Shown: positions 22,070 to 34,330, counted from the first letter of the stretch. The stretch is 64,000 nt of DNA from Tenebrio molitor (GCF_963966145.1 NC_091048.1:7440001-7504000); one strand, 5' to 3'. Notes: generated from the sequence alone by a model not told the origin. Numbers and translations are program-made.

Positions 22070-23720
22070 TACATGATTACCGAAAATTACCGACCATTGG
22101 TCGGTTGCACCGCATTTTTAAGGCCCACGAGTCCACTTTTCGTTGCTACGGTGCTACGGAACTTACGTAGGAACGGAGGGACTGCAGTTCGAGTTTGGCC
22201 GTCGTGGGGCTATTCCGGACACGGAATCTTGGCCAACATTTTTTTGACATTTCTAAAAAAAATGATGTAAACCAGTCATCAGATAATTATTGTCTTCAGT
22301 CCGCTTCAGCTACTCTATAAAGCGATTCCCATATTTCAATGGATTTGGAAATGTGTGGCACGTAGTGCTAACAGACCTGTAACACTTTTTGATGCTACAA
22401 AGCTTTATGGCACAGAACACTTAAGGTAAGGTCAGGTCAGGTCAGGACTTGATGGTAAATTCACATTTAATTGAAGTCAATTGACAATTAAATTGATTGG
22501 CATTTATAATTTTTTGTAATGTTATTTGTTTTTTAAAAACCGGGTACTTTGGCAACATGGATTTTTGGTAACAACAACTTCAGCGTCCTCTTCCGGCCTG
22601 TGGACGGCACAAGCCAAGACGCAAACGAAGGACACAATTAATGCACCCACTTTGCATTCTATAGTATTTTATTTTATCTATGAAATCGTTTGGTAACTAG
22701 CTCCAAGTAGCGGAGAAAGCTGTTAATAACATAATGTTACGGCCGCATGGAGCGTAGCGGAAACTAGATGAATCAGTGTACTAGTGTAGATGAAGTTGGC
22801 CATGCCCAAACATTTTTTGTAGCTGATGGTATCATTTTTGAAACGTATTAACTGGGTTTATCTGGCAGAAATAACATCACACTTTAAGATGCCCTTCTGG
22901 GATTGGTAGAATTACAAGTCTTTTAACTCAGTTATGTAAACAGTAGTAAATTATTTTCTTCAATTTTTTCACAACTTATTGTTGTCGGCAGATGCCATCT
23001 TCTCTGGGGCGCGAGTTCTGAATGATCTGTATAATATAAAACTTACGTCAAGATTATAATAAATGAACGTACTGTCCATAAGCCTTTAATAAAGCAACTG
23101 CGTTGCAGGTTTATTTTTTACTCTTCAATGAAAATTTCAGATAAAAGTAATAAATATTTTGATCACTAGATAATTTTTGTTCGCGCCCTCATCTTCACTT
23201 GTCATGATAAATAACTAAACTAATAATTGACACTAAAAAAATACCGTAATCTTGTATGGTTCCTTTATTTTATAATCGTAATAATTAATTGTATGTAAAT
23301 AATAATGAAAAAGTGACAATACACACGGGATTATCCTGCTGTACAGAAAATGTATTCCATTCTCTATATCTTGCTGGTCATCAGGACACCTCTCAGGAAC
23401 CACAATAAAGTTTTTCTTCTAAAATTGTTTATGCCATGGAGGTAGTATTATCTATCTCTACCCCATCCTCGAGATCTATCCCTATTTGCAGACATGATTG
23501 CTACAAGAATGATGAATGACACGTACAAAATTGTTGAGGAGAAAACTTTCATTTTGAAGACTTGACAACTAGATCTTCAACTCTAAACTGGTTTCAGCAT
23601 TTCTAGCTCGAGGTATTTAAAAAGGTATTTTTTTATTACTACATTTACATTAAAAAAAGAAGTAATTTTTTTTATGCTGCTAAAGTGGCCATTGTTTTCA
23701 CAGCGTGAAATATAATACTT
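22070..23720 (+). repeat. Innermost left arm block, mirrored at 32,230-33,905
   Basis: About 1.65 kb aligns end to end in reverse with the right arm, including a (GGTCA)n run at 22,430 and the CAGGGTC-type terminus at 23,030. A third copy of its inner part lies at 53,830-54,780. The block has no conserved frame. Confidence 0.85.
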
Positions 23721-23752
23721 TTTGTAATATCTAGTTGTTAACGGTTGTTTTA

Positions 23753-24371
23753 AGGGGGGAACACACGATCAAACATGTCTTTCATACATGTACGCGCGTA
23801 CATGTTTGTCAAAATCAGCGTCAAATACTACCGACCTACACACGATCAAACATGTCTTAAGACATCATAGTCTAGATATTAATCAACCTGTTCACACGTT
23901 TTCTTTGCTGCCGAGTAAAACGATGCCCGAAGAGTTGTGTTTGATGGCAGTGGCGTGGGCTATTACCATAGTTAAACGAAAAAACTGGAAAAATAAAAAC
24001 CGTCGTAAAAAATGGTCTTTTAAAACGGGAACAATTACCTCATGGAAACCTACTGGAAGAGTTAAGACTTACCCCATTACATCTAAAATCAGGAACCTCT
24101 ATAGCAGTGTGTAAGTAAGCGGTACGACGTACTGCCCTGAAGAAGTCTTTGGCAAACAAGTGCGTTTGGAAAACACACGGTCAATCATGTACGTGCATAC
24201 ATCAACGTACGGACTTGTTTTCAGGCAAAGCCAGGTTGAGAAGTTTGACGGACTTTTTGTATGCGCGTACATGTTTGAAGCGTTTTCGGGCCAACACACA
24301 GACGTTCATGTTTGACAAACATGTACGCGCGTACATGTATGAAAGACATGTTTGATCGTGTGTTCCCCCCT
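23753..24371 (+). mobile_element. PIF/Harbinger-like element, internally deleted
   Basis: Long inverted ends (about 60 bp) begin AGGGGGGAACACACGATCAA. TTA flanks both sides. The empty site is seen at 54,782 in the third repeat copy. A 108-codon plus-strand frame (23,788-24,114) contains MPEELCLMAVAWAITIVKRK and Asn-Arg-Arg-Lys-Lys-Trp, resembling the basic start of Harbinger transposases (compare 55,646-55,873). Catalytic segments are lacking. Confidence 0.65.
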
Positions 24372-24860
24372 TTTAGGACTGTTATCATCAGTGTTCGGAC
24401 AGATTTAGGCGATTTAAGTAGTGGGGGACGATTTCATGAACGTGCGGCACAGTACTTGCAGGGCGTCGGGCCCAATGTAATTTCACGATTTAATAATGGT
24501 GTGTCTCTTTTTTGAAGTAGTACAAGACTCGACAGATTACCTGGCGTCTTATGGTTTGAATATTGTTTCCATTATTATTTGATAATTTATTTTTTACTTT
24601 ACAACCTTATCGAATTTTATTCAAATAAATTCGCTAAACTTTTGGGACGCCACCGGACATTGCTTCCGTCTGACGCTGAATAAAAACGGAACAAAAACTC
24701 GGCAAAAACCATACAGTCGACCTGTTCAGCAATAAACACCATCGCAAGTCGGATTAACTAGCATTATTCCGTGCGCTGATTGTATTTATAATATGAAACC
24801 ACATCAATTGTGAGCGATTATGATTAGTACTTGGGCTACTAGTCCAGTCAATAGATACAT
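24372..24860 (+). repeat. Repeat segment found inverted at 54,880-57,470
   Basis: This 490-bp stretch continues the arm repeat but appears in the opposite orientation in the third copy, where a nested pair of Harbinger elements interrupts it. Its ends, AGTAGTGGGGGACG and AGTAGCCCAAGTAC in inverted view, suggest that it is itself a mobile or invertible unit. No gene. Confidence 0.6.
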
Positions 24861-25249
24861 AAAAATGGCTCCACCTTGCAAAAAGTACAGAAAAGTTTAT
24901 ACTTGGCAGGTATTTTCACATATTATACAACTAGAGGATTGAAAATTCTCGATTATACGAGACGTGTTGCCCGGAAACACCACGAGATCGTAGATCGAGT
25001 AGTATTTCCGGCAACACGTCGAGTAATCGAGAATTTTCCATCCTCGAGTTGTATACGGGTAGACTATATCATGAATTAAATAAATAAATAAATAAATAAA
25101 TAAACAGGTTCACATTTCTGCGACTATATCATTCATTACTTTATAAACCAATAAGAATCTTTGATTTTCTTTAGTTACCATGTATTACAGCGGTTATTTT
25201 AGTAACCAGGGCGATTTCGAATATACGAACCTTTGTATATTCGAATGTA

Positions 25250-26663
25250 CGGTTGGTGGACAAAAAAAACTGGGACAAAAATGACAACTATTCAAATCGA
25301 AATTTGGCAAATTTGCACCGTTTAATTCAGGCTTGCGAACAAATAGGTTAACTACGAAATGATGACATAAGACAAAAATGCCATGTGTGACACTTACAAA
25401 CATCAAATCGAATTTTAGATTTCATCCGTTTTCAATTCAATTTATAAAAACACGTAGGTAAAGGTAAGTTGAATAATTATATATTGCATATTTGTTTAAA
25501 ACAAGTTGTTAACGAACAAAAAACCTAAACCTAATACTTCGTCATTGCACCATTATTATCAATGACCATCTGTAATCGGCGTGGCATTGATAATACCAAC
25601 TCCCTGGTATATTCTGGTGATATCTCGTGCCAAGTATCAACAATTTTTTGTTGTAGTTGTTCGACCGTATTTGGACGAAACTCATTTTTATACATAATTG
25701 AGGTCATACGGCCCCAAATATTTTCAATCGGATTTAAATCCGGTGACTTGGAAGGCCACGGTAAAGTATGCACCCCTTGCTCATCCAAGAACTCTCTAAC
25801 AACTCTGGCTCTATGGACACGACAGTTATCATCTTGAAATATAAAATTTCCTTCACCAAACACATGTGTGATTGAGGGAAGCATTATCTCCCTCAGAATT
25901 CGAACATAGACCGGTGCTCTTAGCCTCTCCTCCACAATTGCACAAACTCCTGGGCCCCTAATGCTGATGCATCCCCATACGTTGACTGCAAATCGTCCAC
26001 TTCGATTGGTGGAGTGAACGTATTCTTCATTATATCTTGTCCCTACAGGTCTATATACGCGGAGTCGTCCACTGTTAGAAGACTGGAATGTCTTTTCATC
26101 AGAAAAGACTACCGTATCCCATATATTTTGATGAATATATTCTTGAGCAAACATAACTCTTTGTTGTTTATTCTGTGCAGTTAAAAAGATTTTATTTGCT
26201 GCACATCTATTATTTAGTTCAGATTTCTTTATTCTTCTTCTTGTTGTTTTTAAAGAAGCAGGAAAATTCGTCTCCTGTCGAGCTCTGATGGCGGTTTCAA
26301 ATGGATGTAAACGAAGAAAGTTTATCATCTCAAAATCTTCATTATCCGTGGTAACTTTTGGACGGCCAGAGCCTGGTCTTCTTACAATGTTACCAAAAGT
26401 TGCAAGTTTTTGTTTGGTGAGCAAAACAGTGTTTTTGCTAACGTTTAGCTCGTTAGCAATTGCTCTTATGGTAATACCCTCCCCAAGGCGTTGTCTAATT
26501 ACGTGTTTTTGTACTTCTGTTAGATTTGGCATTATTTCTTGTCAAGATAACTGTCAACAGTGATTGTAAAAGTCAGTTTTATTTTGATTTTATTTTGACA
26601 ATTAAGAGCTTGATACAAACGTAAGAAATTTTGCGTGTCCCAGTTTTTTTTGTCCACCAACCG
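25250..26663 (-). mobile_element. Complete Tc1-type transposon, 1,414 bp
   Basis: Perfect inverted ends start CGGTTGGTGGACAAAAAAAA and run CTGGGACA for 28 bp. TA lies outside both (25,248-25,249; 26,664-26,665). It encodes one intact transposase on the minus strand. Ends and gene being intact suggests recent arrival and possible autonomy. Confidence 0.93.
25531..26532 (-). CDS. Tc1 family transposase, DD34E, intact
   Basis: The 333-residue protein should bind the element's inverted ends and move it by cut-and-paste into TA. Residues 1-60 form the first helix-turn-helix (VIRQRLGEGITIRAIANELN), followed by a GRPR-like GSGRPK at 54-59 and a second helix-turn-helix to about residue 105. The catalytic triad is complete: Asp145 in FSDEKTF, Asp235 in FQDDNCRVH and Glu270 in SPDLNPIENIW, with exactly 34 residues between the last two. 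Length is normal for Tc1 (about 340). The ATG at 26,530-26,532 is the only good start, and stop and start both lie well inside the inverted ends. A short MITE at 29,467 shares its termini and is a likely substrate. Confidence 0.95.
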   Translation of the reverse strand: MPNLTEVQKHVIRQRLGEGITIRAIANELNVSKNTVLLTKQKLATFGNIVRRPGSGRPKVTTDNEDFEMINFLRLHPFETAIRARQETNFPASLKTTRRRIKKSELNNRCAANKIFLTAQNKQQRVMFAQEYIHQNIWDTVVFSDEKTFQSSNSGRLRVYRPVGTRYNEEYVHSTNRSGRFAVNVWGCISIRGPGVCAIVEERLRAPVYVRILREIMLPSITHVFGEGNFIFQDDNCRVHRARVVREFLDEQGVHTLPWPSKSPDLNPIENIWGRMTSIMYKNEFRPNTVEQLQQKIVDTWHEISPEYTRELVLSMPRRLQMVIDNNGAMTKY

Positions 26664-26923
26664 TACCAACCTTTGTATTTTAGCTCGCCTCCTTAACTTA
26701 CAATTTTTTTTGCGCTAGCCGTCAAATCAACGTCACATCAAATCGCTCTGCTACTGAATGCGCCCAGTCCGTTTCGGAAACCTGTTTATTTGTTTATTTA
26801 TTTTTATTCATGATATAGTCTACCCGTATACAACTCGAGGATGGAAAATTATCGATTATACTCGACGTGTTACCGGAAACACCACTCGATCTAGAATTTT
26901 CAATCCTCTAGTTGTATAATATA

Positions 26924-27317
26924 CCGGGGTATTTTTTTAACATTGAACATAGCCCATACTTATTCCCTATGTTCAGTTTTAAAAAACACAGGTCAATGCA
27001 TGTATGTAGTCACGTAACCCAGGTAACGGAAATAAGTACTTGACAGATTAACAAAATGGTCAAGTTGTTTGAAGAAGAAATACACATAATGCAGTTATTC
27101 TATGCCAATCAGAACATTAGAAATGTGCGTGACATTTCCAATGCAACACATGATAGACCAATTCCATCAATCGGAACAATTTTTAACATTATTTCAAAAT
27201 CCCTGGTGTTCGGTATAGTTGGTTGCATAGCAACTCACAATGCATTGATCTGTGTTTTTTAAAATTGAACATAGGGAATAAGTATGGACTATGTTCAGAG
27301 TTAAAAAAATGTCCCGG
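26924..27317 (+). mobile_element. 394-bp TA-flanked element with transposase N-terminal remnant
   Basis: Inverted ends of about 70 bp begin CCGGGGTATTTTTTTAAC and contain GAACATAG...CCATACTTATTCCCTATG. TA lies outside both ends. An internal frame (27,056-27,262) starts MVKLFEEEIHIMQLFYANQN and goes on to HDRPIPSIGTI, like the first helix-turn-helix of mariner-type transposases, and then stops. It is an internally deleted derivative. Confidence 0.75.
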
Positions 27318-27733
27318 TATGAGAATTCAACACACGTGTCAAAGAACCAATGAACGTTAAGAATTGGACTGAATAACAGCCAATTACGAGCGAGCTTTTT
27401 TGATTATTCTGTAGGTACAAAATAAATAGGCGATTATTCTGCATCTAACTCTTCAATTGTCACCAAATCAACAAATTCGCGTTTGACAGTTTAAATATGT
27501 CATTATAAAAATTGCAAAAATGGAAGCAAATAAATGGTACTGCTAATACGTAATGTTATAAATGTTAATAAATACCGTTTCGTAAATGTCTGTGGTTCTG
27601 GTTTGTTAAATTCTCATGTAAAATACAACTCTTGACATGAACATGTGCCGAATATATTTCTCCTGAATTTTAACTCGTTGCTATGATATTTTGAAATACA
27701 ACTCGTGCTACGCTTCGCTTCGCACTCGTTATA
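27318..27733. other. Unassigned spacer with left arm of a hairpin
   Basis: Bases 27,655-27,708 pair with 29,158-29,215 (stem sequence CTGAATTTTA and GTTGCTATGAT), so the mariner relative 27,734-29,154 landed in the loop of a foldback. The rest shows nothing. Confidence 0.5.
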
Positions 27734-29154
27734 CAGGGTCTCTATAAATGATTGTCTGGTCAAGCCAGCCTTGGAAAAAAAATTTACTGTTCCGCTTTTT
27801 TGAAACAGATGCCAAATTCTAGTTCGTTTTCACGGTCACTTCTGACATTAGTGAATGACGTTTCGTTTGCGCTTGTCAGTCGAGTTTTGGTTCCTTATAT
27901 TCGTTTTATCGCAGTTAATCACAGTTAATATACACCAAAAATCTGTATTTTTCAAGTACGTCCGCTTTTAGAGGTAAATACCTACACTGGCAAAATTTGT
28001 GAGGTTATGCTTTAATGTTTTATGTTTTATTTTAGCTTTATTTTCTTTACAATGGTTTATTCTGTTGAACAGAACACGTTCATTGTTGTTTTTTACTTTC
28101 GAAATCGAAGGTTTAGTAATGGGGAATTATCTGTTTGTAAAAATGAATTCCATCAAAATATCTGAACAACATTGTGAACAGATTTTTACCAATCAGAACA
28201 ATTAGCAAGGGTAAATCATTAGGACGACCACCAGTATCTGATGAAATACTCGAGGATTTGAAAGAAATGGTGGAAAAGACTTTACAGATATCCATAGCCT
28301 GTTTATCTCAACAATCTGGTGTACCACGATGCACTTGTCACAAAATCATTAAAAATAGGCCACAACTACATCTTTATAAAATTAGTGTTGTACAAGAACT
28401 CCAACCTGTAGATTATCAAAGTTGTGTTTAAAATGTATTCAGTTTGAAAATCACCTCAATTTCATAATTTGGAGTGCTGAGAATCCACACCAATTTGTAG
28501 AGACTCCTTTACATGTTTTGAAAATTGGTGTGTGGAACTGTGGATAGCAGTGTTGCTGTACCCTTAACTAAGAAATGCTGCAAAATATTTTTGAAAATAA
28601 ATGAAGAATTGTCAAGTGTTTAGAAGTTAATGGGGGACATTATCAATCTATTTTATAAAAAAGATACCTATTTGTTATCGTTATTTAGTGTTGTAAATTA
28701 TGTTGTTGAATACATTTGATTTTATTGAAAAACCAGTAAGACTTATTTGTTATGAAAAACACTGTTATTTATATTGGAAGAAAAAATGGGAGTCAATACC
28801 ATATTCGACAATTCAGTCTAGGTCGTATTTACCACTAGCATAAAACAAGAAATGTGAAAGCACTAAAGCAGACAAAAAGGCAGTATCAAGTATTGTATTG
28901 TGGTATACAGGGACAAGGTGTTCTCAATATTTATCTCTGTTTGGATTTATTCTCATACCAATTCTTGTACAGTGTGTGGCGGTACGATGGGGCAATAATT
29001 GTTCCCCTGTTGGTGTTGATATTAAATAATAAATACATTAACGTTAGCAAGAGTAAAGCACAGTTGAAACTTGTCTCTGGTTAAAAGCGGCACATTCAAA
29101 ATTTGACAAGTTTCCATGGCTGGCTGGACCCGACAATCATTTATAGAGACCCTG
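27734..29154 (+). mobile_element. Mariner-superfamily element, 1.42 kb, transposase decayed
   Basis: Inverted ends CAGGGTCTCTATAAATGATT plus GTC, followed by GCTGGC/GCCAGC, with TA at 27,732-27,733 and 29,155-29,156. The tip CAGGGTCT is shared with the 11,280 unit. It contains a broken transposase at 28,174-28,560. Confidence 0.85.
28174..28560 (+). pseudogene. Mariner-superfamily transposase fragment
   Basis: The frame to 28,431 gives a GRPPVSDEILEDLKEMVEKT segment, LSQQSGVPRCTCHKIIKNRP (helix-turn-helix) and KISVVQELQPVDYQ. After a stop and shift, ENPHQFVETPLHVLKIGVWN follows at about 28,485-28,540, which in full-length relatives comes well after the first catalytic Asp. The first Asp segment, second Asp and Glu are absent. 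This is the DDE_3-type group in which 'LHPY.v..vqeL' precedes the core. Confidence 0.65.
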
Positions 29155-29466
29155 TACATATTTCCAAAATCATAGCAACTCGTAAAATTCAGTCGAAATA
29201 TAATCGACAATGTCCATGTCACTCGTTATATTACTACTGATAATTTAATTCATGTATAAAAAATCCCATAAGCCGCGATGCATTTGTCACTTTGACATCG
29301 GATAAAGTTAGCCCTAACTTTGCATCTGGATAAAATGTGCTTAAACTTCCATGGCAAACTTTTTCGAACCTGATTATTGTTTGTTGTTATGATAACGAAC
29401 CAACAATCTTAAACATTGATACAGCTTGTAATAAATTGAAGTGCAAAATGGCTTCATAATTACGTA

Positions 29467-29675
29467 CGGTCGGTGGACAAATAAAACTGGGACACTTAAA
29501 ATTTAATCTATGTAAATCAGATCATTGAATTGTCTATATATTTGTCAGTGTCTGTATAATATGTCATACCAAAGTTAACCCATTTGTGATAAAGCCGTAA
29601 TTAAACGATGCAAATTTGTAAATTTTGACTTACGTGATTGTCATTTTTGTCCCAGTTTTATTTGTCCATCGACTC
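29467..29675. mobile_element. 209-bp MITE sharing the termini of the Tc1 element
   Basis: Ends CGGTCGGTGGACAAATAAAA and CTGGGACA differ at two positions from the Tc1 ends at 25,250. The other end is less well kept (GAGTCGATGG). TA outside both. No coding capacity. Confidence 0.8.
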
Positions 29676-29714
29676 TACCTATTATTATTCATTAAATTAT
29701 CTCATCGAATTACG

Positions 29715-29920
29715 CTCGAAGTTTTTTTCGTCCAGGATAAAATTTCATTTTTTAAACTCTAATTTGGTTTCTTTTTGGTAAATTGACTCCACAAACCACC
29801 AGATAAAAAAACTCGTCCTTCGGACTCGTTTTTTTATCGGGTGGTTTGTGTCGTCAATTTACCAAGCAACCAAATTATCGTAAAAAAATTCAATTTTATC
29901 CAGACAAAAAAGACCTCTCG
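29715..29920. repeat. Foldback hairpin, about 200 bp
   Basis: The left arm (GTCCAGGATAAAATTTCA...CAAACCACCAGATAAAAAAA) pairs with the right arm, separated only by CTCGTCCTTCGGACTCG. The loop region is itself palindromic. Such structures would extrude readily as cruciforms. Confidence 0.8.
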
Positions 29921-29924
29921 TGTA

Positions 29925-30385
29925 ATTACAGTCGATTATTTCATTATCCGTGCGAGATACGTCTATCTAAGTTATTATAAAAAATGTAGGGCGTACAATT
30001 CTTTGCATTTATGCCAGATGATCTTGATGATGATGATGATGAGTCTGAGGAACAAGAGGAAAATTCTCAAGAGGAATTCCCGAATTCATAAACTCTGATG
30101 AATTCAGCTCATCTATACCGATCGATCCAGATCATTTTAATCCGTCTACGTTACAAAGAGATCAAAAAGTGTAAAACAGTAAACTTCTACTGCATCGTGG
30201 ACTATGCCCACTGGGGATACCACGTCAAAAAAAAACGCACCCTATTGTTCTACCTCTGTGGTGGTGTGGAAAAGAATAAAAAGTACAAAAACTAAAGAAA
30301 TTCTCGATTTCTACACGCTGTAACTACGAAACTATTGATCTGACAAAAAAACATAAAGAACAAAAAATGTAGAGAATTCATGCAA
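29925..30385 (+). mobile_element. Single arm of the piggyBac-like palindromic element
   Basis: Matches one arm of 16,905-18,345, including the acidic remnant (LDDDDDESEEQEENSQEEF) and the end CTACACGCTGTAACTACGAA. The acidic frame ends in the same TAA as in the other copies, so the stop is old or the frame shifts there in the source. Confidence 0.65.
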
Positions 30386-30546
30386 GGTAGCGCCCGCCAT
30401 TACATTCCTGGCGTGAGTTTATTGTGGAACAAAGATAATAAATGCAAATGTCGTAAGTGCGACGAGGAAGACATCAGTTTCAGGAAATTTAGTTTGGCAA
30501 AATGACAACAGTCATTTAACGTCAAAAAAATTAGGTTATGCATATA
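30386..30546. repeat. Repeat copy shared with 53,497-53,655 (inverted)
   Basis: The segment AAGGTAGCGCCCGCCATTAC ... AGGTTATGCATA is found in reverse at 53,500-53,660. It has no gene. It forms the left flank of the element at 30,547. Confidence 0.7.
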
Positions 30547-31288
30547 CCGGGTGGGGCATCGTATACGCGCACGCGAGAAATCGCGACTTCTAATTAAATA
30601 AAATTGTCGAAATTTTCCAGACTTACCTGGCTATTGGTAAGGTACATTTCATAATTTTTTGATAATTTTTCACTTACAAACAAAGCCAAAAAAAATTAAA
30701 ATGTAAATTTCAACCAAAAAGTCAAATTCTGATTTTTATACTAACCTACCCAGATTCACTTCCTATAATTATTTACGAAATCTACGGAAAAAAATACCAA
30801 TTAGATTTTGAATTAAACGCAGTTTTACATTTCAACTTTCAAAATCATTTTTATTTATGACCTGCTACTTGTGCTGTCGTAAATTTAGGTGACAATGGAA
30901 ATTGTCAATTTTATGGCAAAAAGGTTTAAAACGGTCGGCTATACCTTTGTTGGGAAATTATACCATTGTGCCGTAAATCACCCGTCTGGTTTACGTTTAA
31001 ATAAAAAAGCGAATTATTTAGCTAACCAAGTCAAAATTTGTAATTGTGCCACCAGGGTTTGATGGGCTAGCAGATACAGATTCATTTAGTGTAAAAACTT
31101 TATAGGTAAATTAACAGTTAATTTGAGAAAACTAATAAAACTGTTACGGCCTTATTTATTAACAAAAATTTTTTAAAAAATTCTCAAATATACCTTATCA
31201 ATAATTAGTCAGGTATATAAAATTTAGCCAATTTTATTTAATTAGAAGTCGCGATTTCTGGCGTGCGCGTATACGATGCCCCACCCGG
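30547..31288. mobile_element. 742-bp TA-flanked inverted-repeat element
   Basis: Ends CCGGGTGGGGCATCGTATAC plus GCGCACGC and a further 30 bp around ATCGCGACTTCTAATTAAAT match in inverted orientation. TA outside both ends. No recognisable coding sequence inside. Confidence 0.85.
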
Positions 31289-31299
31289 TATACCATAAG

Positions 31300-31855
31300 A
31301 GCCCCACCAAGACAGACTGAGTTTTTGTTCGACGGTTTTGTTCGACGAACAAGTCTGTTCGAACAGAAACGATGCAAATCTGAAGTGTGTGCCCGGAAAA
31401 TCGTCGGTTTTGTTCGCGAACAAAAATGATGAAAATTTTCAGGTTTACCCTGATTATGTCCGTCGAACTTGTTCGACAGACTTGTCAATTCCAGCAAATC
31501 TGAAGTGTGTGCGGTGAACGGTTTTAAAAAACGTCGGTTTTTGCAGTGGTGTAGTATCAAATAATAAAACCAGATTTCGGCGATTTGTATTTCGCGACAA
31601 ATTATTGTTTGAAAATGACGGATTTTCGCCAGATTAACAGAAAGTTCTTACTGGAATTTATAGAAGTCTTCGCAGTCTTCCGTGTTTATGGAAAATATAT
31701 GCTTTTATAGCTAATGCTGCCGCCACTGCATACAAATATAACTTGATATTTATTCACTCATTAAAACCTTTAAATAAAGCTGAAGTGTGTGTGCAACTCG
31801 TCTCCGTCGTTTTTGTTCGAACAGACTTGTAAGCAGTATGTGGGGCCCTATATGC
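31300..31855. mobile_element. Inverted-repeat element with GGGGC tips, shorter copy
   Basis: Ends CCCCACCAAGACAGACTG... and ...GTATGTGGGGCCC frame repeated motifs GTTCGACGGTTTTGTTCGAC and TGAAGTGTGTG. The longer relative is 52,180-53,215 in reverse. Tips resemble the Harbinger-like elements nearby, but no clear target duplication was found. Confidence 0.55.
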
Positions 31856-32229
31856 CTCAACTTCGAAAACACCCTGTACGTTGTTATTCACGTCGTTCAC
31901 ATGGTCTCTTGCAAAGAATTTTAGATATTTTTGAATAAGATGGGCCATTAGGGATACATTCATTTATTCAAGTATTTTACCAGAAATTCATTTTGTATTT
32001 TTTTATACCTATCTGTAGCAAATTAAGTAAAATTTGGTACCCTGAAAGTACAAGTGTACTAAAGTGTGAAATAAAGTTCCCCAAACTGTAAAATAATAGT
32101 AACAACAACAAGAGTGTTAATGAGAGCAATTAATAATCGAGATAATAATTAATAGGGGCTATTAACGCCCTCCTCCGATACTTTAACTAGACTCTTTAAT
32201 AAACGATCTACGTAAAAGTAGGTACTTTA

Positions 32230-33905
32230 TTTCACGCTGTGAAAACAATGCCTACTTTAGAACCATAATATTTATTAAAAAATTACTTCTTTTTTGTGGT
32301 AATGTAAAAATACCTTTAAATACCTCGAGCTAGAAATGCTAAACCAGTTTAGAGTTCAAGCACTAGTTGTCAAGTTTTCAAAATGAAAGTTTTCTCCTCA
32401 ACAATTTTGTTCGTGTCATTCATCATTCTTGTAGCAATCATGTGTGGATCAAAATCAGTGCGGGAGAGTAGGGATAGGGATAGAAAAAAATGGAAGATGG
32501 GGTAGATAATACTACCTTCATGGCATAAACAGTTTTAGAAGAAAAACTTTATTGTGGTTCCTGAGAGGTGTCCTGATGACCAGCAAGATACAGAGAATGG
32601 AATACATTTTCTGTACAGCAGGATAATCCCGTGTGTATTGTCACTTTTTCATTATTATTTAGATACAATTAATTGTTACGATTATAAAAGAAGATAATAA
32701 AGGAACCATACAAGATTACGGTATTTTTTTAGTGTTAATTATTAGTTTAGTTATTTATCATGACAAGTGAAGATGAGGGCGCGAACAAAAATTATCTAGT
32801 GATCAAAATATTTATTACTTTTATCTGAAATTTTCATTGAAGAGTAAAAAATAAACCTGCAACGCAGTTGCTTTATTAAAGGCTTATGGGCAGTACGTTC
32901 ATTTATTATAATCTTGACGTAAGTTTTATTTTATACAGATCATTCAGAACTCACGCCCCAGAGAAGATGGCATCTGCCGACAACAATAAGTTGTGAAAAA
33001 ATTGAAGAAAATAATTTACTACTGTTTACATAACTGAGTTACAAGACTTGTAATTCTACCAATCCCAGAAGGGCATCTTAAAGTGTGATGTTATTTCTGC
33101 CAGATAAACCCAGTTAATACGTTTCAAAAATGATACCATCAGCTACAAAAAATGTTTGGGCATGGCCAACTTCATCTACACTGATTCATCTAGCTTCCGC
33201 TACGCTCCATACGGCCGTAACATTATGTTATTAAAAGTTTTCTCCGCTACTTGGAGCTAGTTACCAAACTATTTCATAGATAAAATAAAATACTATAGAA
33301 TGCAAAGTGGGTGTATTAATTGTGTCCTTCGTTTGCGTCTTGGCTTGTGCGCACCGTCCACAGGCCGGAAGAGGACGCTGAAGTTGTTGTTACCAAAAAT
33401 CCATGTTGCCAAAGTACCCGGTTTTAAAAAAACAAATAACATTACAAAAAATTATAAATGTCAATCAATTTAATCGTCAATTGACTTCAATTAAATGTGA
33501 ATTTACCATAAAGTCCTGACCTGACCTGACCTGACCTTAAGTGCTCTGTGCCATAAAGCTTTGCAGCATCAAAAAGTGTTACAGGTCTGTTAGCACTACG
33601 TGCCACACATTTCCAAATCCATTGAAATATGGGAATCGCTTTATGGAGTAGCTGAAGCGGACTGAAGACAATAATTATCTGATGACTGGTTTACATCATT
33701 TTTTTAGAAATGTCAAAAAAATGTTGGCCAAGATTCCGTGTGCGGAATAGTACCTGGCTTCAACCCCACCCACGACGGCCAAACTCGAACTGCAGTACCT
33801 CCGTTCCTCCATAAGTTTCGTAGCATCGTAGCAACGAAAAGTGGACTCGTGGGCCTTAAAAATGCGGTGCAACCGACCAATTGTCGGTAATTTTCGGTAA
33901 TCATC
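32230..33905 (-). repeat. Innermost right arm block, mirrored at 22,070-23,720
   Basis: Reverse copy of the left block, with the same (GGTCA)n run at 33,515 and the terminus at 32,935. The outer continuation 31,860-32,230 resembles 2,893-3,200 in the same orientation. Confidence 0.85.
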
Positions 33906-33989
33906 AAACGAGATTTAAGCTTAATGGTGTATTAAAATTTGTTAATAATCGAAACTGTTTAAAGCACGAACGAGTGTAGCGAGTGTACC

Positions 33990-34330
33990 TTCCTACACAA
34001 TACACAAGGTTCAGTCTGTTGCGATAACTGACGTATTGAAGTGTGGGGCGCATTTTGCATTATTTCTCTTGCAGCAGTGCGTTTTAGCGGCCGACCTGTG
34101 GTTTTTCTTCGGTAAACGCCTCCAGTTTCACGAAACAACTTTACACACCGGCTCAGGTTGTCTTCGAAGGTTTTCCGATCAACAATAACATTGGGAAATT
34201 TGGTGATAAACTCTTCTTAGCAGTTTTGTACGGAGTAGATCCATGAACCATTCACTTTCAAACCATTGCGAAAACAACTTTCAATCAAAAACGTTTTCTG
34301 TTCTAACGTGAACACTAGCAAACAGTAAAC
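33990..34330 (-). pseudogene. Insect mariner-type transposase N-terminus (DUF4817-like), one stop
   Basis: Minus strand from about 34,315: FTLEQKTFLIESCFRNGLKV, then a stop in the middle of an otherwise continuous frame, EEFITKFPNVIVDRKTFEDN, KLFRETGGVYRRKTTGRPLK and SIRQLSQQTE. This is the DNA-binding start (DUF4817 plus second helix-turn-helix with GRP hinge) of a group of insect mariner-like transposases. The catalytic domain is absent. It is present only in the right arm. Confidence 0.7.

Larger units (their letters stand above)
24921..26935. mobile_element. Foldback-type element with hairpin ends, hosting the Tc1 element
   Basis: Bases 24,921-25,115 and 26,783-26,935 are inverted copies, each itself a hairpin built on CAACTAGAGGATTGAAAATT and a diverged partner arm, followed by GGTAGACTATATCATGAAT and an AAAT-repeat run. 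The interior is mostly the Tc1 element, plus unassigned sequence at 25,116-25,249 and 26,666-26,782. Confidence 0.65.
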
